Assembly (NCBI RefSeq): GCF_000773975.1
Contig: NZ_JRUQ01000019.1
Span: 1-64,000 of the forward strand
Length of the DNA stretch: 64,000 bases
Direction: 5' to 3'
DNA from: Erwinia typographi
Lineage (GTDB): Bacteria > Pseudomonadota > Gammaproteobacteria > Enterobacterales > Enterobacteriaceae
In this document: piece after piece, positions 63,961 through 64,000 of the stretch
Position numbering within the stretch: position 1 is the first letter of the stretch
How the letters are laid out: every line of letters begins with the position of its first letter
Translations under genes and position numbers: made by a program
Notes under the pieces: model-generated
Database searches by the model: none
What the model was told of the DNA's origin: nothing
The model's input: only the letters and a program-made list of their open reading frames with translations

Positions 63961-64000
63961 CTTTTTCCGGCGGAAAATTTTTACGATTTTTCCCGGATAA

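Noticed and set aside
1-64000. CRISPR arrays, tRNA or rRNA genes, intact insertion sequences, prophage genes
   Set aside because: Looked for while reading both strands; no regularly spaced repeats, cloverleaf-type genes, transposases or integrases were recognised.

Overview
The window reads as chromosomal DNA of a gammaproteobacterium of the order Enterobacterales. The most informative block is the housekeeping run yhiN–pitA–uspB/uspA–rsmJ–prlC–(CPBP protease)–rlmJ–rbn–gor (about 32.5–45.9 kb). It follows the E. coli order around pitA and gor, but dtpB is missing between uspA and rsmJ and several genes are inserted. This fits the Erwiniaceae (Erwinia/Pantoea-like); the family assignment is an inference from gene order, and the genus is not determined.

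Layout. 0–4.1 kb: an MXKDX-repeat secreted protein and a molybdopterin oxidoreductase/cytochrome b561 pair, divergent from an OmpR-type two-component system. 4.1–25 kb: an AT-rich accessory island with an autotransporter, three ToxR-like membrane-bound winged-helix regulators (two with a FidL-like partner), an RcsB-like regulator, and a complete type I peptide exporter (TolC-like, HlyD-like, C39-peptidase ABC). Two small genes with double-glycine-type (GA) leaders follow, then a four-gene chaperone–usher fimbrial operon and a LuxR-type regulator. 25–32.5 kb: a YgbI-like DeoR regulator; a peroxiredoxin/DsbD-like/ECF sigma/NrsF anti-sigma operon; and an RpiR regulator divergent from a PTS EIICB–nanE operon. 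32.5–45.9 kb: the conserved core block, interrupted at 40.9–42.1 kb by the remains of a type VI secretion effector–immunity cassette. 46–49.7 kb: a siderophore ABC importer behind a Fur-box-like site. 49.7–56.6 kb: mixed genes (alpha/beta hydrolase, YqhA, AraC and LysR regulators, GNAT/FemAB-like protein, ABC exporter). 56.7–64 kb: a DeoR-controlled catabolic locus (SIS isomerase, ROK kinase, complete sugar ABC importer).

The most notable systems are: (1) a class II microcin-like locus with two candidate secreted peptides and no recognisable immunity gene; (2) a MarT/FidL/MisL-like surface regulation module, whose paralogous regulators share a four-cysteine periplasmic domain with an invariant 12-residue step between the last two cysteines; and (3) a scarred Hcp/Tlde1 cassette. 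In that cassette a 34-codon hcp 5' end, a secreted small protein, a 44-codon L,D-transpeptidase-like 3' end and a lipoprotein are stacked head to tail.

No rRNA, tRNA, CRISPR array or intact insertion sequence was seen. Start codons were often moved downstream of the longest open frame to sit behind a visible Shine-Dalgarno sequence. All functional names rest on family recognition by eye, with no database search.
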